A DNA stretch of 64,000 nucleotides, taken from positions 124,001-188,000 of the forward strand of contig NZ_JSUS01000009.1 of NCBI RefSeq assembly GCF_000805455.1, given 5' to 3'. Shown one piece after another: positions 37,518 through 47,162 of this stretch. Each line of letters begins with the position of its first letter. Positions within the stretch are counted from its first letter, which is position 1. The position numbers and the translations under genes were made by a program. This stretch comes from Acinetobacter sp. A47 (GTDB lineage: Bacteria; Pseudomonadota; Gammaproteobacteria; Pseudomonadales; Moraxellaceae). Under the pieces are notes generated by a model, which was not told the DNA's origin, made no database searches, and saw nothing but the letters and a program-made list of their open reading frames with translations.

Positions 37518-38171
37518 ATGTCTGGTTCGTTAAAGTACGGTTTCCGCGCGGGTCACTTTACAACGATTACCCGTACTTGCATCTGCTCATTTTTCCTCCT
37601 GATTGCAACCAGCCATTCCTGTCTGGCGGCAGCGGAACAGCCCAAGGCCATCTGGTATCGCTATTATGACAAAAACGGCGTGGCCAATGTCAGTACCTCG
37701 GTTAGCCCTGAACACATCCGTCATGGTTATGAAGCCCTTGACCGCAATATGCAGGTGATCAGGCGCAACCGAGCCTATAATGCCGCCGCCGATATCCAGC
37801 AATCAGCGCAACGTGAATCTGTTGCCCGTCGTCGTGAACAGGACCTGAGACTGAAACGTGCCTATGGCAATCCACAGATCGCAACCGCAAAACGTGATCA
37901 GGTTCTGGCAAATTTAAAAAAACAGCTCAATTACCAGCAGGAACAATTACAGCAACTGCAAAAAGACAAGATTGGCTTTAAACGACAGGAAATGGAATAT
38001 CACCGGAAAGGGGAAATGCCACCTGCCCAGCTAAAAAACAATCTGGAAAACAATAGCCAGAATATAGAAAACATAAAGAAAACGGTTGAAAGCTTACGTA
38101 ATGCCTATCATAAAACCGAAACGGAATATGCCGATATCATTACCCGGCTCAAAGCGCTAGAACAGCGCTAG
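37518..38171 (+). CDS. Secreted coiled-coil protein with N-terminal DUF4124-like segment
   Basis: This 217-aa protein has a signal peptide (core CICSFFLLIATSHSCLA, cleavage near AAA-EQ). A short domain then reads IWYRYYDKNGVANVSTSVSPEHIRHGYEALDRNMQVI, resembling the DUF4124 family. From about residue 90 to the end it is a long heptad-rich coiled coil full of Q, K, R and E. It is probably periplasmic. It is divergent from the pilG operon. A role with type IV pili is possible by position only. GGGGAATG is the ribosome-binding site. Confidence 0.75.
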   Translation: MSGSLKYGFRAGHFTTITRTCICSFFLLIATSHSCLAAAEQPKAIWYRYYDKNGVANVSTSVSPEHIRHGYEALDRNMQVIRRNRAYNAAADIQQSAQRESVARRREQDLRLKRAYGNPQIATAKRDQVLANLKKQLNYQQEQLQQLQKDKIGFKRQEMEYHRKGEMPPAQLKNNLENNSQNIENIKKTVESLRNAYHKTETEYADIITRLKALEQR

Positions 38172-38382
38172 GCCAAGACAAATCAAGGGATACATGCCAG
38201 ATTGAGCTTGCCGTACCAGACAGACTGAGCCGACATTTTGATTATTTCGCTGCATTGCTCGCGTTAATACTGCGCCAAACTGAATGATTCATGTCATAAT
38301 GCCTGCAGCTCAAAGCGAGCCTATTATTTTTGCTCCTTGTTGGGGCAGCTTTTAAATAACACTTAACTTTAGGACAGTTTCC

Positions 38383-40098
38383 ATGCGCGCAAGCCGCTTT
38401 TTATTTGCAACGTTAAGAGAAACCCCAAATGATGCTGAGGTCATTTCACACCAGCTCATGCTACGTGCGGGGATGATTCGTAAACTCGCTTCTGGCTTAT
38501 ACTCTTGGTTGCCCATGGGAACGCGCGTTTTAAAGAAAGTAGATGCCATTGTCCGTGAAGAAATGAACCGTTCAGGTGCATTAGAAGTCTTCATGCCGGT
38601 GACACAACCTGCGGCATTGTGGGAAGAGTCTGGCCGTTTTGAGCAATACGGCCCGGAGCTGTTACGTTTTAAAGATCGCCATGATAATCCGTTCGTTCTT
38701 GGCCCAACCCACGAAGAAGTGATTACCGATCTGGCACGCAACGAGCTAAAAAGCTATAAACAGTTACCACTGAATTTCTACCAGATCCAGACCAAGTTCC
38801 GTGACGAAATTCGTCCACGTTTCGGGGTAATGCGCTCGCGTGAATTCATCATGAAAGATGCATATTCATTCCATACCGATCAGGCGTCATTGCAAGAAAC
38901 CTATGACGTGATGTATGACACCTATAGCCGTATCTTTACCCGTCTAGGACTGGATTTCCGTCCGGTACAGGCAGATACCGGTTCAATCGGTGGTTCAGCT
39001 TCACATGAGTTCCATGTACTGGCAGCTAGCGGTGAAGATGATATCGCGTTCTCGACCGAATCGGATTATGCAGCCAATGTTGAAATGGCAGAAGCCGTTC
39101 TGGTAGGCGAACGTGCAGCACCGGCCCAAGCCTATACCCTGGTTGACACCCCGAACCAGAAAACCATTGCAGATGTCTGCCAGTTCCTGAATGCTGACGC
39201 AAAACAGTCAGTCAAAGCCCTACTGGTACAAGGTCCAGCCGACGAAAAAGGTAATAGCCCTGTGGTTGCCCTGTTCTTGCGCGGTGACCATGAGCTGAAT
39301 GACATTAAAGCTGAAAAACATCCGTTAATTGCAGCACCTTTAACTTTTGCAACTGAAGCACAGTTACAGCAATATGGCTTGACTGCAGGCTTCTGTGGCC
39401 CTCAGGGTCTGGTTGAAAAAGGCCTGACCGTGATTGTGGACCGTGCAGCTTCTGTCTTGTCTGATTTTGTAGCTGGTGCCAATGAAGTGGACAAACATGC
39501 CACCGGGGTCAACTGGGACCGTGATGCCAAATACACAGAAGTTTACGACCTGCGTAATGTGGTTGAAGGCGATCCATCTCCAGATGGTAAAGGCACCTTG
39601 CAAATCAAACGCGGGATCGAAGTCGGCCATATCTTCCAGCTGGGAACCAAATATTCAGAAGCTCTCAACTGTAAAGTACTCGGTGAAGATGGCAAGCCAT
39701 TGACCGTGACCATGGGTTGTTATGGCATTGGTGTAACCCGTGTGGTGGCAGCAGCCATTGAACAGAACTTTGATGACAAGGGCATTATCTGGCCACAAGC
39801 AATTGCGCCATTTGAAGTCGCGATTGTACCGATGAATGCGCATAAGTCACCACGTACACTTGAAGCAGCTGAAGCCCTGTATGCAGAGTTACAGGCACAA
39901 GGTTATGACGTACTGCTCGACGACCGTAATGAACGTCCGGGGGTAAAATTCTCTGATCTCGAACTGATGGGAATTCCACATCGTATCGTGATTGGTGAAA
40001 AAGGTCTCGATGCCGGTACTTTCGAGTACAAGGGCCGTCGCGATGCTGAAGCAAGTAATCTGAATAAAGATGAACTCTTGGCAAAGCTGGCTCGTTAA
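38383..40098 (+). CDS. proS: Prolyl-tRNA synthetase
   Basis: This 571-aa class II synthetase is of the bacterial (long) type. Motif 1 lies around [19 protein letters not shown], motif 2 around [32 protein letters not shown], and motif 3 near residue 445 ([16 protein letters not shown]). Between motifs 2 and 3 is the editing (INS) domain of about 180 aa (residues 225-400), which clears Ala-tRNA-Pro. The C-terminal anticodon-binding domain ends with the standard [22 protein letters not shown] terminator follows 16 bp after the stop. Confidence 0.98.
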   Translation: MRASRFLFATLRETPNDAEVISHQLMLRAGMIRKLASGLYSWLPMGTRVLKKVDAIVREEMNRSGALEVFMPVTQPAALWEESGRFEQYGPELLRFKDRHDNPFVLGPTHEEVITDLARNELKSYKQLPLNFYQIQTKFRDEIRPRFGVMRSREFIMKDAYSFHTDQASLQETYDVMYDTYSRIFTRLGLDFRPVQADTGSIGGSASHEFHVLAASGEDDIAFSTESDYAANVEMAEAVLVGERAAPAQAYTLVDTPNQKTIADVCQFLNADAKQSVKALLVQGPADEKGNSPVVALFLRGDHELNDIKAEKHPLIAAPLTFATEAQLQQYGLTAGFCGPQGLVEKGLTVIVDRAASVLSDFVAGANEVDKHATGVNWDRDAKYTEVYDLRNVVEGDPSPDGKGTLQIKRGIEVGHIFQLGTKYSEALNCKVLGEDGKPLTVTMGCYGIGVTRVVAAAIEQNFDDKGIIWPQAIAPFEVAIVPMNAHKSPRTLEAAEALYAELQAQGYDVLLDDRNERPGVKFSDLELMGIPHRIVIGEKGLDAGTFEYKGRRDAEASNLNKDELLAKLAR

Positions 40099-40114
40099 GC
40101 CAAGCCGTTAATGC

Positions 40115-40146
40115 AAAAAAGCCGTTTCATTGAAACGGCTTTTTTA
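40115..40146. terminator. Bidirectional terminator between proS and yegP
   Basis: Perfect arms (core AAGCCGTTTCA) with an A6 run on the left and T7 on the right lie between the convergent proS and YegP-like genes. Confidence 0.88.
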
Positions 40147-40154
40147 TTGATGAA

Positions 40155-40490
40155 TCAAACTGTTAAATCTTTTACGGTTTCTGATGGGCCATTATTTTTA
40201 ACCGATTCAATGCCCTTGTCTCGTGACTGCTCACTTGCATACAGCTGACTGCTGCCAATAACCTGATGGTTAGCGGCCTTTAAGTTGAAATAAGGCTTGT
40301 CATTTTTTGATGTCAGACGCTCATAACGGGCCTCGTCAGGGCTATTCTTCTGTACAGAGGCAATCCCGTTCAATGCCGCTGCCTTGGTTTTATATAATTC
40401 ACTATTTAAAATTGGCTCACCATTACCTGCTTTGAGTACAAAACGGTATTGGCCATCGCTTGCCAGACTTACTTCGAACCATCCTGCCAT
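40155..40490 (-). CDS. yegP: YegP-family protein with tandem DUF1508 repeats
   Basis: This 111-aa protein has two DUF1508 repeats of about 50 residues, one starting GWFEVSLASDGQYRFVLKAGNGEPILNSELY, the other PYFNLKAANHQVIGSSQLYASEQS. Each repeat ends with a motif like GIASVQKN or GIESVKNN. This is the usual YegP arrangement. Its function is unknown. AGAGG lies 5 bp before the ATG. Confidence 0.9.
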   Translation of the reverse strand: MAGWFEVSLASDGQYRFVLKAGNGEPILNSELYKTKAAALNGIASVQKNSPDEARYERLTSKNDKPYFNLKAANHQVIGSSQLYASEQSRDKGIESVKNNGPSETVKDLTV

Positions 40491-40652
40491 AAGGACCTCT
40501 ATTTATTGGAGTTGCATTTTGATTGTTATCCTCATCCAATATAGATCAGCAATTGCTGTTTAAGAAGATTAAATTTTGTTCGTTTTTGGTAATCTACTTT
40601 ATCACTTGGTGTTTTTGCTCAAGTCCAAGTCATCACCTCTAGCCCGTCCCTT

Positions 40653-42332
40653 TTATTGCGTTTCTTTTAAATGCCTGCGTAAGATTTTGCCAATATTTGA
40701 CTTAGGCAGCTCACTTACAAACTCGATATATTTGGGGCATTTATAGGCTGTCAGATTGGCTTTGGCATATGTAAAAACCTCCTCTTCAGTGAGAGAATCT
40801 TCTTTTCTGACAATAAAGACTTTCGGCACCTCTCCTGATTTTTCATCTTTTATACCAATTGCCGCAACCTCCAGCACTTTTGCGTATTGGGCAATCACCT
40901 CTTCAATTTCGCGAGGATAGACATTAAATCCCGAGACCACAATCATGTCTTTTTTCCGGTCAATCAGTTCCAGATAGCCCCGTTCATCCATGATGCCAAT
41001 ATCACCTGAACGGAAAAGCTGGTTCGCAGTCATGACCTGTGCCGTCTCTTCGGTTTTCTGCCAATAACCTTGCATGACTTGCGGGCCACGAATGGCAACT
41101 TCACCCGCCTGCCCATAAGGCAGCTCCCTGCCCTGCTCATCAATAATAACCACATCGGTTAAAGGTACCGGAATACCAACTTTGCCACTGAAAGAGCGTT
41201 GTCCTTTGGGGTTAAAGGTCGCCAATGGGCCGGTTTCAGAAAGGCCATAGACCTCACAGATAATGTTACCTGTCAGCTTGCGCCATAAATCGGCGGTTGC
41301 GTGCAAGGTAGGCATGCCACCACTTACCGCTAGCCTAAAACCGGAAAAATCGAGGGTCTGGAACTCCGGCTGATTGGCCAAGGTATTAAACAGGGTATTT
41401 ACCCCCGGGAACACCTGTGGAGAATAGCGTTTCCATGTCTCCAGTACATAATCAATCTCACGTGGATTGAGGATTAAGACCACAGTCTGCCCTGAATAGA
41501 GGCTGTACAGGATACTAAATGAAAATGCGAATATATGATAAAAAGGCAACAGGCATAAAATTCGGCTACTGCCACCTTGTGCAGACAATACCAGATTTGG
41601 AGAAAAGGCCGCATCCATTTGCAAGATATTAATAAACAGGTTTCCATGGGCCAGTATGGTGCCTTTCGACAAGCCTGTGGTGCCACCGGTATATTGTAAT
41701 AGGGCAATATTATGTAACCCCAGTTCCGGCCGCTTATAACTGTCCGGATGAGCCTCATCCATAATACTCTTAAAATGAGCCACGTTTTCTATAAATACAT
41801 GTTCTTCCGCTTTGTTTTGCTGTAACTGGGGATATTTAAACAAGGTGTCTGCAGACAACAGGTCTGAAACCGAAGTGCGGATCATGGTCTTGATCTGGGT
41901 TTCGGCTGCAATGGTCTGAAACGTAGCAATTGCCTCTTCAATAATAATCAGTACTTCAGCCCCGGCATCATTTAACTGATATTTCAGCTCACGGGCGGTA
42001 TAGTTCGGATTGACATTGACCGCAATATAACCGGAACGGAGAATTGCACATGCAACAACCGGATATTGCAGGACATTCGGCAGCATGATCGCAATACGCG
42101 TTTGCTTAGGCAGATGTAACTGTTGTAAATAGCTTGCAAAGCGCAGGCTCAGTTCGTCCAGTTGTTGATAGGTCAGGGTCTGCTCATAAGAAATAAAAGC
42201 CGGGGCCTGGCTATATTGCCGAAAAGATTGCTCAAGCAGTTCAAGCAACGACTCATGTGGCGCAGGTAACTGCAGTTGAGCAGGAATATTATATTTCTGG
42301 TATTCATTATCCCAAGGATGGCTCATTTTCAT
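40653..42332 (-). CDS. fadD: Long-chain acyl-CoA ligase (FadD-like, AMP-forming)
   Basis: This 559-aa enzyme activates fatty acids through acyl-AMP. It has the ATP-binding P-loop signature LLQYTGGTTGLSKGT near residue 215, the central YGLSETGP motif near 365, the hinge RSGDIG with DRKKDMIVVSGFNVYPREIEEVI near 460, and a C-terminal lysine in SNIGKILRR. The length is typical of FadD. An ATG two codons in (42326) is an alternative start. It is read alone on the minus strand. Chain-length preference cannot be predicted; a related acyl-CoA ligase family is possible. Confidence 0.88.
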   Translation of the reverse strand: MKMSHPWDNEYQKYNIPAQLQLPAPHESLLELLEQSFRQYSQAPAFISYEQTLTYQQLDELSLRFASYLQQLHLPKQTRIAIMLPNVLQYPVVACAILRSGYIAVNVNPNYTARELKYQLNDAGAEVLIIIEEAIATFQTIAAETQIKTMIRTSVSDLLSADTLFKYPQLQQNKAEEHVFIENVAHFKSIMDEAHPDSYKRPELGLHNIALLQYTGGTTGLSKGTILAHGNLFINILQMDAAFSPNLVLSAQGGSSRILCLLPFYHIFAFSFSILYSLYSGQTVVLILNPREIDYVLETWKRYSPQVFPGVNTLFNTLANQPEFQTLDFSGFRLAVSGGMPTLHATADLWRKLTGNIICEVYGLSETGPLATFNPKGQRSFSGKVGIPVPLTDVVIIDEQGRELPYGQAGEVAIRGPQVMQGYWQKTEETAQVMTANQLFRSGDIGIMDERGYLELIDRKKDMIVVSGFNVYPREIEEVIAQYAKVLEVAAIGIKDEKSGEVPKVFIVRKEDSLTEEEVFTYAKANLTAYKCPKYIEFVSELPKSNIGKILRRHLKETQ

Positions 42333-42643
42333 TTATAAGATCTATTTATTAGGGGAAATTGCCAGTATAAATTTTTATATTCAAATAAAGTGACGGCTTA
42401 TGTAAAAAACTGTGAATTGTATTGAGCTCGATAAATCGTCAGCTCAAGCAGATGATTCGGCTTGCGGCATTGAATCGACGTTGTTTTCATTAAGGAATTT
42501 ACAGTTGATAAAAAATGCGCCTGCATGTGGAGGATTGCCGGGTACCACCAGCTGGGCTGTTTAAAGGCAAAAGCAAGATAGGATTGTATTGACAGCATTT
42601 TAATCAAAAGGGAGCATTGAACTGCTCCCTCAGATGAGCCTGA
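42333..42643. other. Intergenic region upstream of fadD, no supported gene
   Basis: A 69-codon frame on the minus strand (42398-42607) is not convincing: no ribosome-binding site or family resemblance. The right end holds the terminator of yjdM (42605-42630). Confidence 0.4.
42605..42630 (-). terminator. yjdM: Terminator downstream of yjdM
   Basis: Hairpin AGGGAGCA-N6-TGCTCCCT (42609-42630) is followed on the minus strand by TTTT, 14 bp past the stop. Confidence 0.8.
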
Positions 42644-42988
42644 TTAGGCTTTTTTGACAAATTCAGATTTCAGTTTCATGGCACCGACACCGTCAATCTT
42701 GCAGTCAATATTGTGGCCATCGCTGGCATCTGGCACTAAACGGATGCTTTTGACTTTTGTCCCGACTTTGACCACAGAAGATGAGCCCTTGATTTTCAAA
42801 TCCTTAACAACCGTGACGCTATCCCCATCGGCAAGCACATTGCCATTTGCATCTTTAATGATGTCTTGTACTTCAGCAGCAGGAGTTTCCCCTTCTTTCC
42901 ACTCATGTGAACACTCCGGGCAAATTAACAAATCGCCATCTTGATAAGTATATTCTGATTGGCATTGTGGGCAATTTGGAAAAGACAT
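42644..42988 (-). CDS. yjdM: YjdM/PhnA-type zinc-ribbon protein
   Basis: This 114-aa protein has an N-terminal zinc ribbon with cysteine pairs C-P-Q-C near residue 6 and C-P-E-C near 23, then the PhnA core [26 protein letters not shown] and [13 protein letters not shown]. These are hallmarks of E. coli YjdM (old name PhnA). It is not part of phosphonate degradation despite the old name, and no phn genes are nearby. It is cytosolic. Confidence 0.92.
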   Translation of the reverse strand: MSFPNCPQCQSEYTYQDGDLLICPECSHEWKEGETPAAEVQDIIKDANGNVLADGDSVTVVKDLKIKGSSSVVKVGTKVKSIRLVPDASDGHNIDCKIDGVGAMKLKSEFVKKA

Positions 42989-43040
42989 AAAAAAATCTCA
43001 AAAAGGCTATTATGCGTGATAGCCGCTTTTTTTCAAAATT

Positions 43041-43397
43041 TTAAGGCTGAATTGCCTTTCCCAGTAAATAATTTTTCAATACCAGTGCATGGTTTAACCC
43101 AGGGTCGCAGGCTGCATAAAGCAGCGTTAACGGCCCTTGTTGCGCCATCTGTCTTAATTGCCCGACATGCGGATTATGCTCAAGTTCCCGATAGTACTCC
43201 TCCTGAAAACTTAACCAGTGCTCGGCCTGATGGCAAAAAGCCTCCCTTAAGGCCGTGGATGGTGCGATTTCTTTTAGCCACAAGTCCAGATGAGCCCGTT
43301 GTTTTGACATCCCTCTCGGCCACAACCGGTCAACCAGTACGCGCTGACCATCCGTTGCTGCTACAGGATCATAAACACGTTTAATTGCAATCAACAT
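43041..43397 (-). CDS. DUF488-family protein
   Basis: This 118-aa protein begins MLIAIKRVYDP and carries the DUF488 blocks VLVDRLWPRGMSK, LDLWLKEIAPSTALREAF and LTLLYAACDPGLNHA. An excellent AGGAGG is 5 bp before the ATG at 43397; the longer frame to 43442 is not needed. Biochemical function unknown. It begins 22 bp downstream of the 43420-43758 gene, so the two are likely co-transcribed. Confidence 0.88.
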   Translation of the reverse strand: MLIAIKRVYDPVAATDGQRVLVDRLWPRGMSKQRAHLDLWLKEIAPSTALREAFCHQAEHWLSFQEEYYRELEHNPHVGQLRQMAQQGPLTLLYAACDPGLNHALVLKNYLLGKAIQP

Positions 43398-43419
43398 TTT
43401 CCTCCTGCCGGGCTTGTAC

Positions 43420-43758
43420 TTAGCTTTCCATGGAAATATCAATCACCTGGCCTTGTGCATCAAAGCAAACGCAAATCACATACTGGGTAATCTCGTCGGG
43501 CAAAGTAAAATCCAGCATTTCACGGTGATCAATCTCATCACTTTCCCATTGATCGGCCAGCACCAGTAAATCCAGAACCTGCAACGGTTTTGGGACAGCA
43601 CTTCCAGAGTATTTTTCCCAATAAGCCGGCTCAATCTCTTCAAGATGGTGCTGGATAAACAGCTCCACACTGTCTTCTGCTTGCTGATTTTCTAAGGCTG
43701 CCCGCATTGCAACCCGTGCAACCTGCTCTCGTCCTTTAGCAACGGCCTGTTCAGACAT
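43420..43758 (-). CDS. Conserved-looking cytosolic protein of unknown function
   Basis: This 112-aa acidic protein has no signal or membrane segment. Its first half is helical (QVARVAMRAALENQQAEDS, then FIQHHLEEIEPAYWEKY), and the second half reads like a small alpha/beta domain (VLDLLVLADQWESDEIDHREMLDFTLP, then YVICVCFDAQGQV). A resemblance to DUF2004 proteins is possible but weak. The ATG at 43758 follows GGGG; an in-frame TTG at 43770 is the other choice. It is upstream of the DUF488 gene on the same strand. Confidence 0.55.
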   Translation of the reverse strand: MSEQAVAKGREQVARVAMRAALENQQAEDSVELFIQHHLEEIEPAYWEKYSGSAVPKPLQVLDLLVLADQWESDEIDHREMLDFTLPDEITQYVICVCFDAQGQVIDISMES

Positions 43759-43834
43759 TTCATTCCCCAATTTAATCTATTCATCCAGTATTTTTTGTTT
43801 TTCTCACTCAACAGATGTTACTTAACCAATATCC

Positions 43835-44281
43835 CTATTCATCCGGAATATCTGCTTGAACCAGCAAGCCCAGCAAATACAGGGATTCTTGCCACCCCAG
43901 ATAACAGGCTTCTACGGGTATCACATCAGGAATACCGGCTTGCGTAATATGCACCTCTGTGCCAACCATAACGGCTTTTAATTCAATCGTGACCTGAATA
44001 TCACCGGGCAAGTCTGGATCATCAAATCTGTCGGTATAACGCAATAAGCGGTTCGGAACTATTTCAGTATAAGTCCCGCCAAATGAATGGCTCCGTCCTG
44101 TGGAAAAATTGGTAAATGACATTTTATAGCTTCCGCCTTCCTGCGGGTCCAGATGATGTACTTTTGCAGTAAATCCATGCGGCGGTAGCCATTTGACCAA
44201 GGCATCCGGATCAAGAAAGGCTTTAAAAACACGCGCTGGAGGCGCACTCAATACTCGATGAAGTCTGACTGTTCCGCTCAT
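43835..44281 (-). CDS. SRPBCC/AHSA1-fold protein
   Basis: This 148-aa protein has the activator-of-Hsp90-like START fold: VRLHRVLSAPPARVFKAFLDPDALVKWLPPHGF at the N-terminus, GGSYKMSFTNFSTG, then PNRLLRYTDRFDD, and a final helix with GWQESLYLLGLLVQ. Such proteins bind hydrophobic ligands in a central cavity, and no catalytic residues are implied. It stands alone, divergent from ygfZ. Confidence 0.85.
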   Translation of the reverse strand: MSGTVRLHRVLSAPPARVFKAFLDPDALVKWLPPHGFTAKVHHLDPQEGGSYKMSFTNFSTGRSHSFGGTYTEIVPNRLLRYTDRFDDPDLPGDIQVTIELKAVMVGTEVHITQAGIPDVIPVEACYLGWQESLYLLGLLVQADIPDE

Positions 44282-44468
44282 TATTATTCTCCCATCCCGG
44301 TTTTATTCTGATTAGTTGGGCCATCATAGCGATTTTTTTCGCAAAGACCATGTCCCTGATCGCCCATTTGAGCACGATTATCGACAATCTAAAGCTGCTT
44401 TTTTGTGAAAAATGGCGCAAAATAACAGTCCATATTTTAGTGATCAGAATGCAGCTTAGGATTGATCT

Positions 44469-45191
44469 ATGAGTCAGCTTGCTTTTACTGCTTTTAATTT
44501 AAATGGTGTAGATGCGCAAAAGTTCTTACAAGGCCAGGTCACTGTCCACGTTGAACGTTTACCGGAAAATGAAAGTCGCTATACTGCTATTTGTGATTTA
44601 AAAGGACGTATTCATTTTGGTCTATGGATTAAAAAATTAAATCCTGAAAGTTTTGAGTTAGTCACCACGCAAGACCAAGCTGAAGAATTTGCCAAGCATA
44701 TTAAAAAGTTTGGTGCTTTTTCCAAAATGAAACTGGAAGAAACAGGTCTGGTTTTCCCAACCGTGAATGGTATTCAAACCGGGTTTTCTTCAACAGAAAC
44801 AGACATCCATACCTGGCAAATTCAGGCAATTCAATCTGGGCAGGCCTGGATTAGCCAGAGTACCGAACACCTGTTCCAGCCACAAGAACTACGCCTGCAT
44901 CAACGTGATGGCGTGCATTTCGACAAAGGCTGTTACTTAGGTCAGGAAATCGTGGCACGTCTCTGGTTTAAGGCAAAACCTAAACACTGGTTACACCTGA
45001 TTCAGGCTCAAGCAGATGTGCCAGCGCCTGCCACCCAGCTGAGCAAGGATGTGGAGGTGGTCAATAGCATCGCGTTTGAAGAGGGTTATCTGGCACTTGT
45101 GATTGCCAAACCTGCTGCACTGGCAGAATTGGGCGTGACCGTTCTGGACTTGCCTGAAGCGTTGAATGGTGATGTGGCAAGACCTCAATAA
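44469..45191 (+). CDS. ygfZ: YgfZ, folate-binding Fe-S cluster protein
   Basis: This 240-aa protein has the YgfZ/GcvT fold and the hallmark KGCYLGQE motif near residue 155, in which the cysteine is required for function. The start FNLNGVDAQKFLQGQVTVHVE is also typical. YgfZ assists repair or assembly of certain Fe-S enzymes with folate. It is somewhat shorter than E. coli YgfZ (326 aa), the C-terminal domain being reduced. A terminator follows. Confidence 0.88.
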   Translation: MSQLAFTAFNLNGVDAQKFLQGQVTVHVERLPENESRYTAICDLKGRIHFGLWIKKLNPESFELVTTQDQAEEFAKHIKKFGAFSKMKLEETGLVFPTVNGIQTGFSSTETDIHTWQIQAIQSGQAWISQSTEHLFQPQELRLHQRDGVHFDKGCYLGQEIVARLWFKAKPKHWLHLIQAQADVPAPATQLSKDVEVVNSIAFEEGYLALVIAKPAALAELGVTVLDLPEALNGDVARPQ

Positions 45192-45222
45192 TCTCTTAGG
45201 TTCTTTCCAATCCTATCGGTAT

Positions 45223-45247
45223 AGCCCTCATCATTGAGGGCTTTTTT
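45223..45247 (+). terminator. ygfZ: Terminator after ygfZ
   Basis: Hairpin AGCCCTCA-TCAT-TGAGGGCT followed by TTTTT, 31 bp after the ygfZ stop. Confidence 0.85.
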
Positions 45248-45339
45248 CCGGATGCTTAAAAAACAAAGTTGAACAGCATTCTTGTCGAAAGTAAAAATGC
45301 GCGTTATTGTGCCTTTATTTTTAACCTAACCGGTTTTCT

Positions 45340-46071
45340 ATGAAAATAATGATCAAGACACTCGCTTCAGCACTCGCCTTCACACTTTTCGGTTCAGCAA
45401 TTGTGCATGCGGACAGTAAAACACTCGAACAGAACTTTAAAAAAAATTATCCTGAAATTCCGGTCAAATCAGTCACGGCATCCCCTTTACCTGGCATTTA
45501 TGAAGTTTATGCGGCGGGTAAAATCATCTATACCGATGAAACAGCCAAATATCTTTTTTTCGGTAATTTGCTGGATGTTCAAAACAAAAAGAACCTGACT
45601 GAAGATCGTTTGGCACAGTTAAGCAAGATTGATGTTAAGCAACTGCCGCTTGATCAGGCTATTAAATATGTCAAAGGTAAGGGCGAACGCACACTTTATG
45701 TGTTTAGTGACCCGGACTGCCCTTATTGCCAGAAGCTCGAACAACACATGACCTCGATTGATAATGTCACTGTTTACCTGTTCCTGCTTCCTCTGAAAAA
45801 ACTACATCCTCAAGCCGAAGCGGTTGCCAATAAAATCTGGTGCTCAAAAAACCCATATGAAGCGTGGGAAGATTATATGTTGCACCGCAAGGCGCCAAGC
45901 AATACAGCGCAATGTAAGACGCCCATACAGAAAAATCTGGCTTTAGCACAAACCCTTCAAATTGATGGCACCCCAACTTTATTCCTGCAAAACGGAATGA
46001 GACTTTCAGGTAGTCCGCAAAATGCCGAGCAGCTTGAACAGTTATTACAACAAGCCAGCACACAAAAATAG
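45340..46071 (+). CDS. dsbC: DsbC-type periplasmic disulfide isomerase
   Basis: This 243-aa protein has a signal peptide (LASALAFTLFGSAIVHA, cleavage before DSK). Residues 25-100 form the dimerisation domain (FKKNYPEIPVKSVTASPLPGIYEVY, then TDETAKYLFFGNLLD), and a thioredoxin-like domain follows with active site C127-P-Y-C130 in FSDPDCPYCQKLE and the cis-proline loop DGTPTLF. A second disulfide pair (WCSKN and AQCKT) matches DsbC. It corrects misfolded disulfides in the periplasm and is reduced by DsbD. An in-frame ATG three codons in is an alternative start. Confidence 0.93.
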   Translation: MKIMIKTLASALAFTLFGSAIVHADSKTLEQNFKKNYPEIPVKSVTASPLPGIYEVYAAGKIIYTDETAKYLFFGNLLDVQNKKNLTEDRLAQLSKIDVKQLPLDQAIKYVKGKGERTLYVFSDPDCPYCQKLEQHMTSIDNVTVYLFLLPLKKLHPQAEAVANKIWCSKNPYEAWEDYMLHRKAPSNTAQCKTPIQKNLALAQTLQIDGTPTLFLQNGMRLSGSPQNAEQLEQLLQQASTQK

Positions 46072-46081
46072 AAATACCAGC

Positions 46082-46126
46082 GAGTGGCTTGCTGACGCTT
46101 TTACCAAAAGCACTCACAAGCCATTC
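46082..46126 (+). other. Nested inverted repeat after dsbC
   Basis: GAGTGGCTTG (46082-46091) pairs with CAAGCCATTC (46117-46126) with one G-U pair, and GCTTTT-ACC-AAAAGC (46097-46111) folds inside. No T run follows directly. It may stabilise the dsbC mRNA end. Confidence 0.4.
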
Positions 46127-46317
46127 TTGCAGCTAATAAGATATTTTTTGATGTTTAAATTATTATAAAAACAAAACCCGCTCTTACACGCCCCTAGTCC
46201 AGAGATATACAAATTCCTTATTTACATTTTACGGCAAGCTTTTATGATGAGAACAGCATATTGAGTTCTGCGATGCAATGGATGAAAGCAGATCAACATG
46301 AGAAAGGAAAAATAAAC

Positions 46318-47118
46318 ATGAAAAAATTGCTCATTGCGAGTTTAATTACCCTTGCCAGCCATAGCGCTTTCGCAGCTGACAATAAAACCTCCAGTGATGT
46401 GTTTGCAAAAGCCACTCAACTCTACGAAGCAAAAGACTACAATGCCGCCTTTCAGGAAATGCACCGTCTGGCAGATACCGGCAATACTCAAGCGATTTAT
46501 AACCTCGGTTATATGCATCAAATGGGACAAGGCACAAGTAAAGACGAAAGAAAAGCCTTGCAATACTATCAGGATGCTTCAAACAAAGGCTATGGCAAAG
46601 CCAGTTTTACGCTTGCCCAGCTCTATCATACCGGTGATCTGGGTGTCGCAAAAAGCGATCAGAAATATAAAGAATATTTAGATAAGGCTTCAAATCAGGG
46701 TTCGGAAGAAGCCATTGTCGAGTCTGCCAATATATTATTCAGACAAGGCAAGCCTGAGTACGACCAGATGGCTGTGCAGAAGCTGTTACCGTTGTTAAGA
46801 AAGAACTATTACCCTGCCATGCATTTAAAAGCGATTTATGATTTAAGCCTGGGGGTGAAAAACAAAAATCCTTTTATGCAGCAACAATCGGTAGAAAGCC
46901 TTAAGGATTTGGCGAAAAAAGGCTATGCACCTTCGCTTATGGTCTTGGGTAATATGCTGGCCAATGGCGGGATTGTGACACAAAATCTGGAAGAGTCCCG
47001 GTCAATTTTCAGTGGTTTGGCCAAACAGAATTATCCGAATGCAAAAGAGTCTTTAGCCAAGGTTGAACAAGCCATTGCAGCAAAAAAAGCAGCTGCTGCT
47101 CAGGCTCCTAAGAAATAA
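46318..47118 (+). CDS. Secreted Sel1-repeat protein
   Basis: This 266-aa protein has a signal peptide (KKLLIASLITLASHSAFA, before ADNK) and at least two clear Sel1-like (TPR-type) repeats: AIYNLGYMHQMGQGTSKDERKALQYYQDASNKG and the next one, KASFTLAQLYHTGDLGVAKSDQKY. A weaker one is at PSLMVLGNMLANGG. Such repeats form a superhelix that binds partners. It is probably periplasmic. The ATG at 46318 follows AAAGGA; upstream in-frame ATGs lack a signal sequence. The tail is lysine/alanine-rich. Confidence 0.85.
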   Translation: MKKLLIASLITLASHSAFAADNKTSSDVFAKATQLYEAKDYNAAFQEMHRLADTGNTQAIYNLGYMHQMGQGTSKDERKALQYYQDASNKGYGKASFTLAQLYHTGDLGVAKSDQKYKEYLDKASNQGSEEAIVESANILFRQGKPEYDQMAVQKLLPLLRKNYYPAMHLKAIYDLSLGVKNKNPFMQQQSVESLKDLAKKGYAPSLMVLGNMLANGGIVTQNLEESRSIFSGLAKQNYPNAKESLAKVEQAIAAKKAAAAQAPKK

Positions 47119-47162
47119 ATGAATCAGCAGCACTACACCGGGTAAGTGCTGCTGAACATAAG

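Noticed and set aside
42398..42607. 69-codon frame upstream of the acyl-CoA ligase
   Set aside because: No ribosome-binding site or recognisable composition; overlaps the yjdM terminator.
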